A program made the translations under genes and the position numbers. Shown here piece after piece: positions 1 through 12,632 of a stretch of DNA of 64,000 bases. Under the pieces are notes generated by a model. That model was not told where the DNA came from. It searched no databases and worked only from the letters and a program-made list of their open reading frames with translations. Position 1 is the first letter of the stretch, and each line of letters starts with the position of its first letter. The stretch is from Brachycybe producta. Its lineage: Eukaryota; Arthropoda; Diplopoda; Playtdesmida; Andrognathidae. The stretch lies in contig JAUPFP010000018.1 in assembly GCA_036925085.1 (NCBI GenBank), positions 1,565,001 to 1,629,000 of the forward strand, given 5' to 3'.

Positions 1-320
1 AAAAAACTTTCTTCTGAACGTTTCAACCAAAATGCCTCTCAACATTTGTAGACCATATGATATTTAATGTACAGGGTGGCAACAATAATTGTTGCCGTTA
101 TATTTAATTTAGTTTAATTCTTTTTATCTTTAAGTTTGTTTTCAGTAATTGTCTACAAATAAAGTATTTACTTAAAAAATATCAATGTGAAAACTGTCTT
201 CATTATGTCCGTCATGCACTCTTTCTAGTTACAAATGAGTCGCGAAATTCTCCCATAACTTAATTCAAACCTTGCCTTACTAAACGTTTTGCTGGACCAC
301 ACGATACCCAAACATAGTTC

Positions 321-468
321 TTAATGCCTCGTTCCCACTGGGGCAAAAATTCGAACTTATTTGAAAATTTCAACTAGTGAAAAATAAAAACCACGTGCGT
401 TCTATTTTTCACCAGTTGAAATTTCCAAAAAGGTTCAAATTTTCACCCCAATGGAAACAAGGCCTTAA
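321..468. mobile_element. MITE / foldback element with TTAA ends
   Basis: The two halves are inverted copies over about 65 bp. The left end reads TTAATGCCTCGTTCCCACTG and the reverse complement of the right end reads TTAAGGCCTTGTTTCCATTG. Both ends carry TTAA, as in piggyBac-like target sites. There is no coding capacity. Confidence 0.65.
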
Positions 469-1513
469 GGAGCTTGTGTCACAATTATCTTGTAAAAATA
501 GGAAAATATAAACTGTGCATTACTGTGAAATAATAGGCCTACTTCAGCAATGTATGTTCATAATAACATAATAGGCCTACATACAAAGGGTAATAAAACA
601 TTGTGGCCACATTGTCAAATGTTGCACACATGCCAGTAAAAGCCGAGTGTAACCTACGTGATTCTTCAGTTGCTTTTTTCCCCAAATTTCCAATGACGAG
701 CAATTTTTTTCTTGAACACTCAATGTCAGTGTTGCATGAAACATTGTGCGATGACGGTTTCATAAAAGGCGTTGAGGCCTTGCCAATGTAATTAATCACC
801 GCACAAACTGCATGTTGCTGCATACACCCAACAGGAGGGTGGGCTTTGTAAAGACGCGGTCAAACCGAATTCATGAACGTTTCAGAAAATAACGTCATAC
901 AGTCATATTTTTAGTTACAAATTTGAATTTTTATATTGTTTACACGTAACGTAACTAATATTAATTTAAACTAAAGCAAACTTACAAATGTATAAGCAAA
1001 TGGCTTAAATTGTTTTTAACCATTTCTTTAACATTTTAATCATAGCTTATTAAGCTTAAATTTTAAGGATTTGCTTCAATTTTGAAGCATCTGCTTTAGC
1101 TACGAGGTAAGCCTACATATATTTTACATAATGTATTTCCTTCCTTCAAGAGCATCGATATCCTACGTTACTGATTCGACATGTGTTTACTCAAAGGAAG
1201 GGGGGTTTGAGGGCCTTGGCAGACAGGTAGGCACGTAGTGGTCCGGGCCGTAAGGCGGCAAATGCAGCACGTGCCAGTCCTTTTAAGCGACAGTGCGCCA
1301 AGTAGTCACTTCTATACATTGCAGTCTATAGGGAGGTGTACATAGCATGCGTTTTATTTAAGGATATGTGTTTCAAAAACTATAACACCTACACGTTTAT
1401 AACTTAAGCTGGTTCTTACGAACATAATAAATCATAGACCTACGAAGTACAAAATTTGAACTATGTTAGTTGAAAATTAAAAAAAAAAGTCATTGGATAA
1501 ACAAGCCTACAAG

Positions 1514-1728
1514 GAGCCTGTCGAAATTCTGAAGGTGCCGGGATGTTCTCGAAACTGCGAGGCCCACAGAAGCCGCTCTAAATTGGAAGACACCTCGGAA
1601 GCCTCTAGAAACTGCGTAGCCCCATGGAACCTCTCAAAACTAAGAAGCCCCTAAGCATACAGAAATTGTGAAGCTCTCGGGAATTTCTCAAAATCGGGTG
1701 GCCCTCGACGAGAGCCTCTTGTAACTGT
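1514..1728. repeat. Degenerate 29-bp minisatellite, about 8 copies
   Basis: Successive blocks of 25-29 bp follow the pattern AAGCCTCTAGAAACTGCGTA plus GCCCCATGG, with point changes and small deletions. Blocks start near 1518, 1547, 1574, 1603, 1632, 1661, 1686 and 1715. Confidence 0.5.
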
Positions 1729-4700
1729 GAAATGTAAATTTATGTATACCAACACCAAAATTTAACAGCTATTTAAATATAAAACTAATATTGTTCAAAA
1801 AAATGTTGCTAATTTTTGTGGCTCGCGGTTTACTCGCCACTAGAAAAATTATTTATTCTTGGGGTGCGGGGGGGGGGGGGGGGGCGCAGCTGCCGATGCC
1901 GGATCTTGACAACCTATGACTTTGTAGCCAGTACGCTGCTTGCAGACAGGCGACATTTGAAAGGTTTTTCGGAGACAAAATGAAGTCGAAAGGTCGCGGC
2001 GCTGTCGTGGCAATATAATTTCTACATGGAAAGATGCTAACCTTGGCACACAGTTAAAAGTCGCCTGTGTGCCAAGTTGTTGTATTTCCAAAGTAAGAAG
2101 AAGGCTACCCAAACTAAGTTTACGTATTCAAACTTAATGAATCGTGCAAATTTACTACCAAAATTTGTGGTTTAGCACATATTGACTAGTAAATCTGTAT
2201 AACAACTGATTTTCCACTTCGATATTCCATTTTAGCTAAATTGCTTTTTTCTTGTTGCTCTTGGAGCAACAATTCATATTAGAAAATCTAACTTTTAATA
2301 ACCCCGTTTACAAGCCAAAAAAAAATATTACAAAAATACTGTAGTCATTAAATTGACGCCAAATTATGCGATGTGTACACATTGTATACAAGCAATAAAA
2401 AAACACGTAAAGACAGACCAAAAAAAAATCTAAATTATTTCAGTGGAATATTAGAAATAATATCAAACTTTATACAATACAAGTTTGAACACTTCTCTTG
2501 GGATGTGTCATTGTGTCAATAACTTTCATCAACAACTTTCTGAAGAAAGACAACAACATCAAAATGAAACTTATGAATATCCTATTCCATCCGCCCAAAA
2601 CATTCATTACAGACAACCAGATTCTCACATCTCTTTACATAGTTAGGCTTTATTTTGAAAAGCCTACCTTTGTGAAAGTAGGCCCTATTGAGGCTATTGT
2701 ACCAACGTTGGTAGGCAGAAGGTTGGTTTGCTCATGATAACAAAAAAGTGGATATTTTTTTTTTGTTGCAAAGTACCAAACTCATACAGACATTTCAAAG
2801 TCATTTATGATGCAATTTAACACCAGTATTCAATTTCAATCATTCCTACCAATCATTTGCTAGTAGTGTAGTTAGCAAACAATTCTTAGGAGTTGCAGTC
2901 GGTTTTATAGTGCTCAACAAACTGGAAGGAATTTTCAAATGCCTTCCCCTATACATAATGCTGTACAACAGCCATATACTTCTCTGACATGATTTTCAAA
3001 ATAAAGACATAAGCCTACAAAAAATATACAGTATATTAAAGATGAAGTGTTCTACATCTCTCTCTCTCTCTCACGCTCACTTTCAAAGTTCCACATGGTG
3101 TTTTGCGTGTATGTTCAAAAAGACCCGTTTGTAGAAAAAGAAAAATTGTATATTTTTAGTAACTAAACGTCCTCCTCTTATTTTTAGCCCCTTCAAAAAA
3201 ACATTACTGTTCGGGTTTAGACCGTTCCAGAGATAATATGCGCAACGAAAAAAGCCAACAAGCATTTTGCAGCTCTTGAGAATTTCCTCTTTTTTTTTTT
3301 TTTTTCATTCCTCAAAACACAACACACATACGGAAAGTTAAAACTCCTCGAAAAAGGTCGAACGGCTTAAAGATCCATATATTTGTATAATATGTTAATT
3401 TAAATGTGAGTAGAGTGCCCTATTCTGTCAGCAGCAGCAAGTCCTTAAGTACTACTACTACTACTACTACTACAACTAGTAGTAAACACAAAATTGTGCA
3501 ACTTTGATATAAGAAAACAATGAAAGGTTCGGACATTGGAACTTCAAAAACAGGTAGAGGAATTATCATTACAAAAAAAAAAGATGACTTTGCCTGTTTT
3601 TTTTTTAAAAAATTGTTTTGTGATTTCATTTTGTAACAGTAGTAACAGGAAATGTGAGAGTGTTTTAGAAGAAGTTCATCCAAAATGAATTCGTGTTAAC
3701 TAGTTGGTGTCAGTAAATTTTATATGTGACGACTTTTTATAAGCCACATGTGGAAAATATTCACTGAAGTACTGGTGTAACTTACAGTAGTTTGTTTAAT
3801 TCAACTAATACTTTTGTCAGAAACATGCGATGAATTTCTTTGAATGTGACCAGTGGTCATTACAGTGAAACTAAAATGATGTTCCACTTCAAGATCTCTC
3901 TTGAATTTGATCAATGAAGTTACCATTTTGTTTAATATTTGCAATATTTTTTTCTCTCTCCAGTAAGCACTTGCAGTGACCAGTTAGTTGGTTAATTAGG
4001 GCGAAGCTTTTTGTTAGCCATATTTATGAAAAAAGCAACATTTGAAATAACCAATTATTTAAGTAACAATTTGTTGGTCACCTATATGTTATAAAACGTA
4101 CTAAACTGACAAATGGTGGTTGCAGGGACCACACTTGCAGTACCTAATTTGTTTACCAAGAAAAGCTCTTTGAGCGCCTTAATTGACAAAAACAAAAAAA
4201 ACCTAAAGCGACCACTGTATAGTGCAACCAGTTGGCTAAACTTTAGTTGTTTTTGAACAACAAATAGGATCCAATGAAAACCCAAATGATGTGACCACTG
4301 CGGATTCACGAGAAGCCTCAAAATTAACAGTACTATAAATCCTATAACGCGTCACTGTTTTACATAAATATTACCTATGCACTTCCTAATTTATGTTATA
4401 GACCGTACTGTATTATTATAGACCAATAGGTATTTTTTAACATAGAGAAGAGTTGAGGTAACTTTAAACATGTGGTCAACAATTAATAAACTAACCAATA
4501 TCACTCCTGGTGTTTGAAATTATATTAACTAACATTAATAGCGTATCTTTATCTAAAAATAGTTATCAGCTTATCACCTTTTGGCCTTATCTTTACAATT
4601 TCTTTTTTCGGTCTTCTAAATCATTTGCAAGGCTGGTGTGTTGACAAATGCCAAACATGCTAGCTATTGATATAGCCATTTTTTTCTTCTTTCTTCCGTA

Positions 4701-5014
4701 TACTCTGTAAAGTAAATGGCTGATAGCAGGAAGTTACTTGTTGAGAGTTAACTTTCTTTTGCTATCTGCGAGTGTCTTTCAGAGCTATTATAACACTAAA
4801 GTATATATGCATTCATTAAAGTTAATATTTAGAGGTCTGGGATGTTTGCCAACATCTCGTCGTCGAGACACTGTCGCAAGTGAAATAACAAACTTCAGAA
4901 CAAAAATTCTTCGAAATCTTTTCACTATTTTGTGATTGATCCAATGAAAAAAATAAATAAATAAAAGTTAATATGTAGGTATCCTTTTTAATATATATAT
5001 ATATGTTTTAACAG

Positions 5015-5132
5015 ATGCCGCAAACAATTCAACAAGGACAAACATAATGCCAAAAATCAATGCCTATCACGGAGATCAAGTGGTCAGACTGGTGGCCGAA
5101 TTTCGAGCATGGACGCAAACCACGGTGAAATG
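5015..5132 (+). CDS. Exon 1: linker and first half of Ig domain 1
   Basis: Acceptor TTTTAACAG and donor TG|GTATTA. The exon enters in phase 1 and leaves in phase 2, splitting the strand-C Trp codon. It encodes a Ser/Thr/Asn linker, then INAYHGDQVVRLVAEF and TTVKW. The usual strand-B Cys is replaced (VRLVAEF). Confidence 0.8.
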
Positions 5133-6850
5133 GTATTAAAAAGAAATTTCTTTTGCTTGCAATTTATATATCGAATTATGTTTGTTTTTTTATTGTTTGA
5201 TGCCACAATTGGCCAAGATCTCAATTACACTTGGTATTTCATTTTGTGTGTTTGTTTGTTTGTTCATTCTGTTGCCTGCTAAGAATGAGGGAAAGGAGAA
5301 GGGGGGGGGGAGAGAGAGAGAAAATAATCTATGTTTGGAAAATTTTGGATTGAAATCAAACGACCTCCTTTTAGTGTATGAGGAAACATTGAAAAATAAA
5401 AATAAATATCATATGAAAAAGCATTCAAAATAAAAGGTGTTAAATGTTTTCAAGAATGAATGTCATGTTATTTTCTACCCAATCAGTCACATATATAATT
5501 AATTATTATTCTTTTAGCCATCTTCGTAACCACGCACGAAAAACTGACAATAAAGTTACAAACATGTTGAAGAAAATTATATTACTAATTAATTTACTTT
5601 TCAAGTAGTTTAATGATAGTTTAAACTGCTTTGAAAGTAGGCCTAGTATTAAATAAGTAGCTAAATGACAAATTTAGTAGTTATACTATACTGTGACAAA
5701 GCTATAATTAACTTGCAGTTTTAATTTAAAAATCCAACTTCAACATCAACTTCATTGATGGCTCAGTCCTTCTGGCTTTGTAATCATTTGATTATAAATA
5801 TTTCTGTTTGTTTATACTGTGTACAAAATGTACAGTAGCCACAGCCCATGTAGGAATTGACGTCTTTCACAAATATGCTGTACCAAACATACATACTTAG
5901 ATGCACATGCAACTTAAAATGCACCATCTCACGAACTGCATTTCATAGAAAGTAAACAGTTGAAACCTTTCCCCTATACATGCTTGCCATCACGATAAAA
6001 TCTAATATAACTATTTTACAAAATGACTAAAAAGACTCAACTTTATAGCATAAATGGGAACAGATCGATTAAACATTCATTTTTTTTTTATTACAAGCTT
6101 TTATTTCAGTTGACATGAGGGTTGTCCGTTTGCGTGGACTTGTATTTCTCCTATTTTAACCAACTTCCCCGTAACCTAATAGCTGACATTTTGTACACAG
6201 TCTCCTCTACTAGTGCGACCTGTTAACCTATCGAATTTTGACGGGTCCTCAAATGACCTGTCCGGGATCCGCTGTTATAGGAGAAGGTTACCTTAAATAA
6301 CGTACTTTTTAACAAAATAAAAGATTGCACTCCTGTATAGTCCTGAAAACAAGAATCATGTCTTAGTAGAAGAAAAAAAGCTTGTACCGAAAAACGTAGT
6401 TTTTTTTTTTTATTTTTACTGTCTTAAAAGCAATGACGGTCCAAGGCCGGTTGAAGTACGGCATCGGATGCCGGCAACTTGGAACCAGATACGACCTCCC
6501 GTGGTTTTTTCTGGGTTCAATGTTGCCAATCTTGGGCAAATGTCTTCCATAGAGACTTATGTTAAGGGGATCCTCAAAAACATCAAAAAATTCTAAATTA
6601 CATAAATATAACACTTGCCTAGGTTTGCCTTTTTGCAGATACGGCTATGGCAGCCAATGTTTAAAACAAAAGGTCGTGAAGCTTTGTGCTTGCTAGTTTT
6701 ACTTTGTCCTTTGACCACTCACTCCACTGCAAAGCAGCGATGGCAGTCTGTGGTTTCTGCAGTAATCGGTTTCGATGTAAACGGGGTTTACTAGTGATTT
6801 TCTCAGATGAAAATTAGTTGAAATAACTCTTTTTACATTAATTTAAACAG
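5133..6850 (+). other. Intron 1
   Basis: No gene seen. A short poly-G/AG purine run lies near 5300-5320. The antisense frame near 6363-6614 is open but not supported as a gene. Confidence 0.7.
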
Positions 6851-7026
6851 GTACAAGGAAAATGGTGAAATCACATGTAACGACAGCAAATACCAAATGT
6901 CATTCGATAACAGTGTGGCAGAGTTGGCAATTCTAAAAGTGACCATTGGAGATGCCGGTCAGTACACTGTAGTTGCATCTAGTCCCCTCGGAGAAGCTCT
7001 GCTCACAACAAATCTCATTGTTCATG
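6851..7026 (+). CDS. Exon 2: second half of Ig domain 1
   Basis: Acceptor TTTAAACAG, donor CATG|GTGATT. It encodes YKENGEITCNDSKYQ through GDAGQYTVVASSPLG and ends in phase 1. The strand-F Cys is also replaced by Val (YTVVAS), so this Ig fold lacks the canonical disulfide pair. Confidence 0.88.
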
Positions 7027-7089
7027 GTGATTAGCGACACAGAGACACCGAAAGATGGGTCATTGTATTCAGATAAACTTGTTTTACAG

Positions 7090-7206
7090 GTGCTGTTCAC
7101 GGACGAAAAAATCACGGCGAAACACATTTGCTGCCATCTATTCTACTACAGCCTTTGGCTAATCAGATGATACGAGTAGGCAAAAAAGCTCGTCTCACTG
7201 TAGCAG
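7090..7206 (+). CDS. Exon 3: linker and start of Ig domain 2
   Basis: It follows a 63-base intron. It encodes a linker and LANQMIRVGKKARLTVA, the A-B strands of the Ig. The frame requires a GC donor: GCAG|GCATGT. The nearby GT (7211) would shift the frame of the next exon. Confidence 0.8.
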
Positions 7207-7534
7207 GCATGTATTAGTATACATACCTATAATCAGCTGCAGCGGCGTAGCTACGGGGAACAATGAGAGCAACTCGCTTTCCTTATCTTGCAATGCTCAA
7301 CAATAAACGTAACGTTAAGATGTTGCATATATGGAGCAATTTGGGAAACTGCTGCCTCATTTGCGACCCGTAGGCCTACTTAAAGACGTTGCTGCTAATT
7401 AAATGTCGAAAAGACCACTTTTCTATTGGATAGATTTTTATTTTAAAATTTAAACAAAATTGAATTAATCAGAAACTCAAAAGAAAACGATTAAATAATC
7501 ACAATATAAATCATTGTTTCAATTCAAATCATAG

Positions 7535-7741
7535 CTTGCTGTCCACCAGAACCTCAAATCCAGTGGTACAGAGATAAAGACAAAGTACAAGAAACAGATA
7601 AATATGTGATCGGCCGTCAAGGTGGTGTATGTACGCTAGACATCGCGTCTGTCGAACCAACAGACAACAACACGATGTGGAAATGTGAAATCATTACCGG
7701 CTTTGGTTATGCAGTTACTACCGCCAAACTGCTTGCCATTG
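7535..7741 (+). CDS. Exon 4: rest of Ig domain 2
   Basis: Acceptor AAATCATAG, donor CATTG|GTAATG; phase 1 at both ends. Encodes CCPPEPQIQWYRDKDKVQ, then GGVCTLDI, NNTMWKCEIITGFGYAV. It corresponds to exons 9 and 12, the first Ig of each pair. Confidence 0.9.
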
Positions 7742-8417
7742 GTAATGTAATTTAAACAATTTACAGGGCTCGGCAGTGGGATTCGACACACATCTGTGCA
7801 CACTATATTCATATAAGTTTGTGTAACTCACTCAGTTATAACAATAAACTTACAGAAATAACACTTAAACAACGGCAGTTCCATTTGAAATCAATAAAAA
7901 CGTTTTGTAAATTACAACTTTTAAGATGTTCTTCCATAGCATTAGTAATGTTTCAGAGAAAAATTATTCATCAGAATCATCACACACTGTGACACACACA
8001 CACACACACACTGGAAATCTAAATTTCTTTTAATTTCATCAATTTCTTTGGCATATTTTATTCTTTAGAGTTTCGATGGAATGTGACCTGGCTGAAAACA
8101 TGATTTCTTTTCAGACATCTTCAGAAAAATAACTATAAAATTATTTTAAATGAAAGCTTTTGAAATTGTGTGGTTGATTCATTAAATATCGCCCAGACAA
8201 GAAATTCGAATGGAATTCCCATTGACAAACTAACCTTTCCAGTTTTTTCTCAATTTAAATTGCTCGAAATTACACGTATCACATTCATTACTTATCTTTG
8301 CAGCTTTTTCCTTTTTAATTAAAACTAGGGACTAACATTTATTTCAATAAATATATAATTATTAGGTAAAAAGTACATTTGTTCAAGTGTTATTTCTGCA
8401 GTTTCTTGTTTTTCTTC

Positions 8418-8798
8418 GGGTGGATATTCACCAAAAATGCGAACAAGAGCAAACATTTGTAAGTGCTCGCCGATGTTTACTCGTGTTTCCTTGAAATGCT
8501 CACCTTGCAGTCACATCGAAGCAAATATGTTCCTGTTTGCAGTTGATCCATCGTTTAAAGCGAGCATTTCAACCGCACTGCACAACAGAGCCATTTCAAC
8601 AATACAATAATCTCCGTCCACAATGACTAAACGAGCACGAATAACTCTTTTCTTTGATGTAACGCCATCCACCCGATCATTTTTGAACACGAGCGAGCGA
8701 ACGTTTGCTCGCTCGCTCACCAGGTACTCAAAAGACAATTATTGAGTTAGAATGCTCGCTGGCTCGCTCTTGTTCGCTCTTTTGGTGAATAACCACCC
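8418..8798. mobile_element. MITE family A, copy 1
   Basis: Terminal inverted repeats of about 35 bp: the left end GGGTGGATATTCACCAAAAA matches the reverse complement of the right end GGGTGGTTATTCACCAAAAG. Copies also lie at 58801-59128 (inverted) and 62023-62330 (right end not found). Internal segments such as GCCATCCACCCGATC are shared with the 58.8 kb copy. Confidence 0.75.
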
Positions 8799-8799
8799 T

Positions 8800-9020
8800 T
8801 AAAGCCTTTTCACACGAGCCACTTTTTGAGTGGTCGAGTTCGACAACAAAATGTCGTTGAAAACGACGACCACTGGTTTGGCTGTTGTTCACAATGGATT
8901 GTTCACTATGGAAAGTATCCCGACCTTTTCACGCGGCTTCTGAAGTTAAAAAATGACAACCGGTGGCTGGGCTGTCGTTGACACTATTACTACAAAAAGT
9001 GGTTTGTGTAAAAAGACTAA
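8800..9020. mobile_element. MITE with TAA ends
   Basis: Left end TAAAGCCTTTTCACACGAGC and reverse-complemented right end TTAGTCTTTTTACACAAACC, both followed by CACTTTTTG. Probable TAA target duplication. Confidence 0.65.
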
Positions 9021-9101
9021 CAAATGTGTCAGCTCCCGACTGCCTGTACTGAAAGAAAAAAAACATAACACAGTTGCCTAAACATGCCTACGTCTGTACA
9101 G

Positions 9102-9219
9102 TACCCAAAGGATATCACAAACCAGAGTTTCTCGAAGGGCTTAAAGCGCTGCTGACAGCACAGGGCACGGTATCACTCGAGTGCAAAGTGGTTGGAGTTC
9201 CGACACCACTTCTACAATG
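9102..9219 (+). CDS. Exon 5: first half of Ig domain 3
   Basis: Acceptor CTGTACAG, donor AATG|GTGGGT. Encodes VPKGYHKPEFLEGLKALL, then GTVSLECKVVGVPTPLLQW. It enters in phase 1 and leaves in phase 2, splitting the Trp codon. Equivalent to exon 13. Confidence 0.9.
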
Positions 9220-9301
9220 GTGGGTTTAAAATTCAACTCAATTTTCGTCTGACAACAATTCAATTTTCTTGTGTTTGTTTGCTTGTTTGTAACTGATTCA
9301 G

Positions 9302-9456
9302 GTTCAAAGATGGAAAAGAGATTAAAGCAGGAGACATGTTCAACTTAGGAGCACAATCGAACGATGAAAATTCACTAGGGGTTTACACCTGTGTAGCAGT
9401 TAACTGCATGGGAAAAGCTGTGTCCTCAGCTCAAGTAACTGTCACTGAAAAAACAG
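9302..9456 (+). CDS. Exon 6: second half of Ig domain 3
   Basis: Acceptor GATTCAG, donor ACAG|GTAAGA. Encodes FKDGKEIKAGDMFNLGAQS and SLGVYTCVAVNCMGKAVSSA. The NCMG turn after the F-strand Cys recurs in exons 10 and 14. Ends in phase 1 before the 12.8 kb intron. Confidence 0.9.
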
Positions 9457-9618
9457 GTAAGATAACTTATATTGATCACTTGCAATTCCTCATGTTACGT
9501 TGAGCTTCTTTAAATAATGTTGTTTCCTCAACGTGACATGGATGGCGCTTTGTTGTTATTACAAAATATTGGACGTCTTAATTAAGGAAACAAAATTAAC
9601 TTAATTTGATAATTTGTA

Positions 9619-9815
9619 GTATTCCAATTAAACGTTCTCACAATAGGAGTAAAAGCCTGACCTAGCCGCTCTGGTTGATATATATTTTCCGTTGGGTTGC
9701 CTAGTAACAAATAAGATAACAAACCAACGGAAAAAATGAATGACTCCAGTTTGCCAGTTGTGTATGTGGTTGGGGCTTTTTCACCCCTTGTGAACGTTTA
9801 ATTGGAAATACAATA
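9619..9815. mobile_element. MITE with about 30-bp inverted ends
   Basis: The left end contains TTCCAATTAAACGTTCTCAC; the reverse complement of the right end contains TTCCAATTAAACGTTCACAA. Both continue into a segment ending in GTRAAAAGCC, with small indels. Confidence 0.65.
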
Positions 9816-10581
9816 CATTATAATGCTAGGTTAATTTTCTGTTTTTTTTTACATCACGAGATACCTTTTATATCGACCGTCACATCAATTAACATTTTGT
9901 CGTCCTTCACGGACGACGAAATGCTGTGATGGTGCCGGTCACCAGCGTCTGGTAGCTGGTAAGCTGGCAATAGGCCCACGCAAGATGGGGAATGTAGGCC
10001 CAATTTCAAACTGCTCATTAAGTATTTTTGTAATCAGTGCTAAATACATGTATAGTGTTATCTGTGTTGCCCAGTCTGCCACACTGCTGCAGTGCTAGCT
10101 TGCAAACGCTTTTCTTATAATTCCGGTTAATGTTTTTTTTTTTCTTTCTCAAGAGTATTTCATTTCAGAAACTTCTGAAAATGACACCTTTTCAGAAGAA
10201 AACATTTCTGAAAACTATCCCTTCAGAAGTGTTCGTTGAGCTTTAGGAATGCATTTACCAAGGGTAGTATGCCCCTAAAAATCGTAGATCCATGCCAACT
10301 GACCCACCTCTTTCCTGGCCTGCCGGTCACACGTTCACACTTTCAGAATCGACCATCAAACGTCACATCAAAACATTTTTTTCAAAAATGTCCACTGTCC
10401 AGTAAAGCTCACGTTCCGTGATAGGTGCCGATAAATGTGGTACGATACCATAGAAAATACATTGTATAATGTTTTGATGGGACGGTGACTGTCCTTAGAA
10501 TGTGAATCGTGTGTTACTGAAGTTACTATCCATTATAAAGTGATTCAATGACAACAAGTTCAAGTTTCACCAAAGAAAATC

Positions 10582-10587
10582 TTTATT
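10582..10587 (-). terminator. Poly(A) signal, peptide unit A
   Basis: AATAAA on the minus strand in the context GGTCAATAAAGATTT, which recurs at the same place in units B and C. It lies about 210 bases past the stop codon. Confidence 0.6.
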
Positions 10588-10799
10588 GACCAAATCACTG
10601 AAGAAAAATTTTAAGCTCACTATGACATCAATAGTAAACATATGACAGGAAACACATTTAGATAATTTAGTTGGAAGCACAAAGATATAAGGTGCAAATT
10701 ATTTTGAGTTGGTAATCGGATTTTTAAAAGATAAAATCAAAAATTAAAGTGGTCAAGACTTCATTTCCAACAGACAGTAGTAGTAGTTGCTCATAAGGC

Positions 10800-10952
10800 C
10801 TACTTCTTGAAGGGAATGGGACTTACTATGAGCAACCATAAGCTTCTCAAGAAGCCAACAACATTGATGACAGCTTGCTGAAGGAGCTGACTGATAGCTC
10901 CGTTCGATCTCACAGATAAGTCTTTATTTTCCAACATAGCGGCAGACATCAC
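10800..10952 (-). CDS. Secreted-peptide exon A (paralog, exon 1 not found)
   Basis: Antisense exon with acceptor TTTATCTTCAAG at 10953 and stop TAG at 10800. It encodes 50 residues starting VMSAAMLENKDLSVRSNG and ending SPIPFKK. The frame is intact. It matches exons B, C and D in its start (VMSA), the DLS-x-R core, the spacing of hydrophobic residues and (except D) the IPFKK end. No signal-peptide exon or TATA box is seen in unit A. It may use the exon 1 of unit C as an alternative last exon, or be a duplicate without a promoter. Family not recognised. Confidence 0.55.
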   Translation of the reverse strand: MMSAAMLENKDLSVRSNGAISQLLQQAVINVVGFLRSLWLLIVSPIPFKK

Positions 10953-12425
10953 CTTGAAGATAAATAAGTAAAACCAATTGTATAAATAACTTATGAGCAA
11001 TTTTCGCTGCTATTTAATTACCTGTGACTAATTTGGATATATACTAGAATAACGCCCGTACAAAGTACGAGAATCTAGCAATATATAAACCAAAATTTAA
11101 ACCTAAAAACCTTGAATTTTATTTCGCTATCGCGTATTCCCGTTGTAGACAATCACGGTGTTAGCTATAGGGTTGTGGTCGGACTGTCAGTTCAACCAAA
11201 TTATTTATTAGAAAACAGTAAGCTACCATAAGACGTCTGATGCAAAACGTTCAGAACTGACTCTCACTAAAAAACAAACGCCTAGCTAAGGCTGGGTGTA
11301 TTTGCGGCTATTTTCTACTAAACTATATATGTATAGTAAGAAAACTAACTTTCCAGGGACTACAACTAGATTCAAATAGATTTCTATTGGATATATATGT
11401 AGCTTTACTAAACATAGTAATGTTTCAGTTTAGGGCTTTGTCATTACCCGAGCTGATCATTCTCAAAGGCAAAAACGCGATTTAGCAATTTTAGCTCAGC
11501 TTCCCTGCTTCTCTAGAAAGGGTAGTGCCTAATTACAAATCTTGGTCCTGCCTTACAATTGCTTAGCACAAATGGTATGTTTGTTGTTAACCTCAACATA
11601 AGAGAAAAAAAAAACTTCCCAGAAATCAACCATCCAAAGGACTCTTTGGAATCATGGCTACATATTACTGCAGTCTGACCACGGCAGAAAAAGTGAGGTC
11701 AACTTGACCACGTATTCTAGTACTATCAAGTACGAGCCAAGAGAGGAGTCAAATAGCGTTGACCACGAAGGACACCTCGGGCCCACTGTTGATTCCTGAT
11801 GGTGAGCGCGGGCATGTCACAGCTACCGAAATAAGTATTCTTTATGTCCTTTCTCAATTAGTGGCTGTACCCATGTCAAATGATTCCTTCTCGCATGCTG
11901 AGAATTTGCTGAACGAAGAGGACATCTAGCTATAGAAGGGGATTACGAACGTATGTTAGTGCACTGAACAAAAAATTACCAAATGTTGATTCCAAATTCC
12001 AAATGTGAGATGGTTAGATATTTGATTTTCGAAGTTTTGCCATTTACATGTGGTAAAAAAAAAACAAGAAATGTGTCCCTGTCACCCTTTAGTCACTGAC
12101 GAGAATTATGAGCATAGTAGTGAATTTAATTGGAAGCCTTCAGAATATGTTTCAGAAAAATTCAAAGGGTCGTCGAAGTCAATTTTAATATTTTCACTCA
12201 TTAAGTCCTGTTTCCATTTGGTCAAAATTGTACATGGTGGGTATAATGATGCTTTGCTCTGTGAAACAAAGTACCTAATGTATTTGCATTTGTTGAACAC
12301 ATTATCTGCTCACCCGCCTTTTCATTCTAATTCTTCCTTACAACTTGGCAAGCAATTACTTAGTTGTAAAATTAATTGCAACAATTTCCATTGACAACAA
12401 GTTCAAGTTTCACCAAAATTAAATC

Positions 12426-12431
12426 TTTATT
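12426..12431 (-). terminator. Poly(A) signal, peptide unit B
   Basis: AATAAA on the minus strand in the same GGTCAATAAAGATTT context as units A and C. Confidence 0.6.
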
Positions 12432-12632
12432 GACCAAACCATTGAAGGGAAATTTAAGCTCACTAAGGTATGATTAGTAAACATATGAAAGAAACATTTA
12501 ACCAAATTTAGTTGGAAATACGATATTAGGTGCAGATTATTTTGAGTTGATAATCGGATTAAAAGATAAATCGAAATTTTAAAGTGGCCAAAGACTTCAT
12601 TTCCAATTGACAGTAGTAGTTGCTCATTAGGC

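Larger units (their letters stand above)
1..5014 (+). other. Intron (5' part outside window)
   Basis: No supported exon. The stretch holds a MITE at 321-468, a degenerate 29-bp minisatellite at 1514-1728, a poly-G run near 1867-1885 and an (ACT)n microsatellite near 3451-3473. It is called intron because the first exon has a phase 1 acceptor and starts within a linker of the protein. Confidence 0.6.
7742..9101 (+). other. Intron 4 with two abutting MITEs
   Basis: It holds a (CA)n run near 7990-8010, and MITEs at 8418-8798 and 8800-9020 that sit next to each other. Confidence 0.75.
10544..12387 (-). repeat. Tandem duplication unit A of the peptide locus
   Basis: One of three head-to-tail units (A 10544-12387, B 12388-14169, C 14170-about 16480). 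Each starts with the same 3' UTR sequence (AATGACAACAAGTTCAAGTT or close to it) and ends with a related flank (near 11981, 13617 and 16078; TTAGATATTTGATTTTCGAA-like). Unit A contains peptide exon A. Confidence 0.75.

Noticed and set aside
6363..6614. Antisense open frame ending in a Lys-rich tail
   Set aside because: It has a protein-like look but no splice partner, no recognisable domain and A/T-run ends. Left as unknown.
12050..12394. Plus-strand open frame of 114 residues
   Set aside because: It lies in the outer flank of tandem unit A; the same region in units B and C is not open, so it is not conserved.
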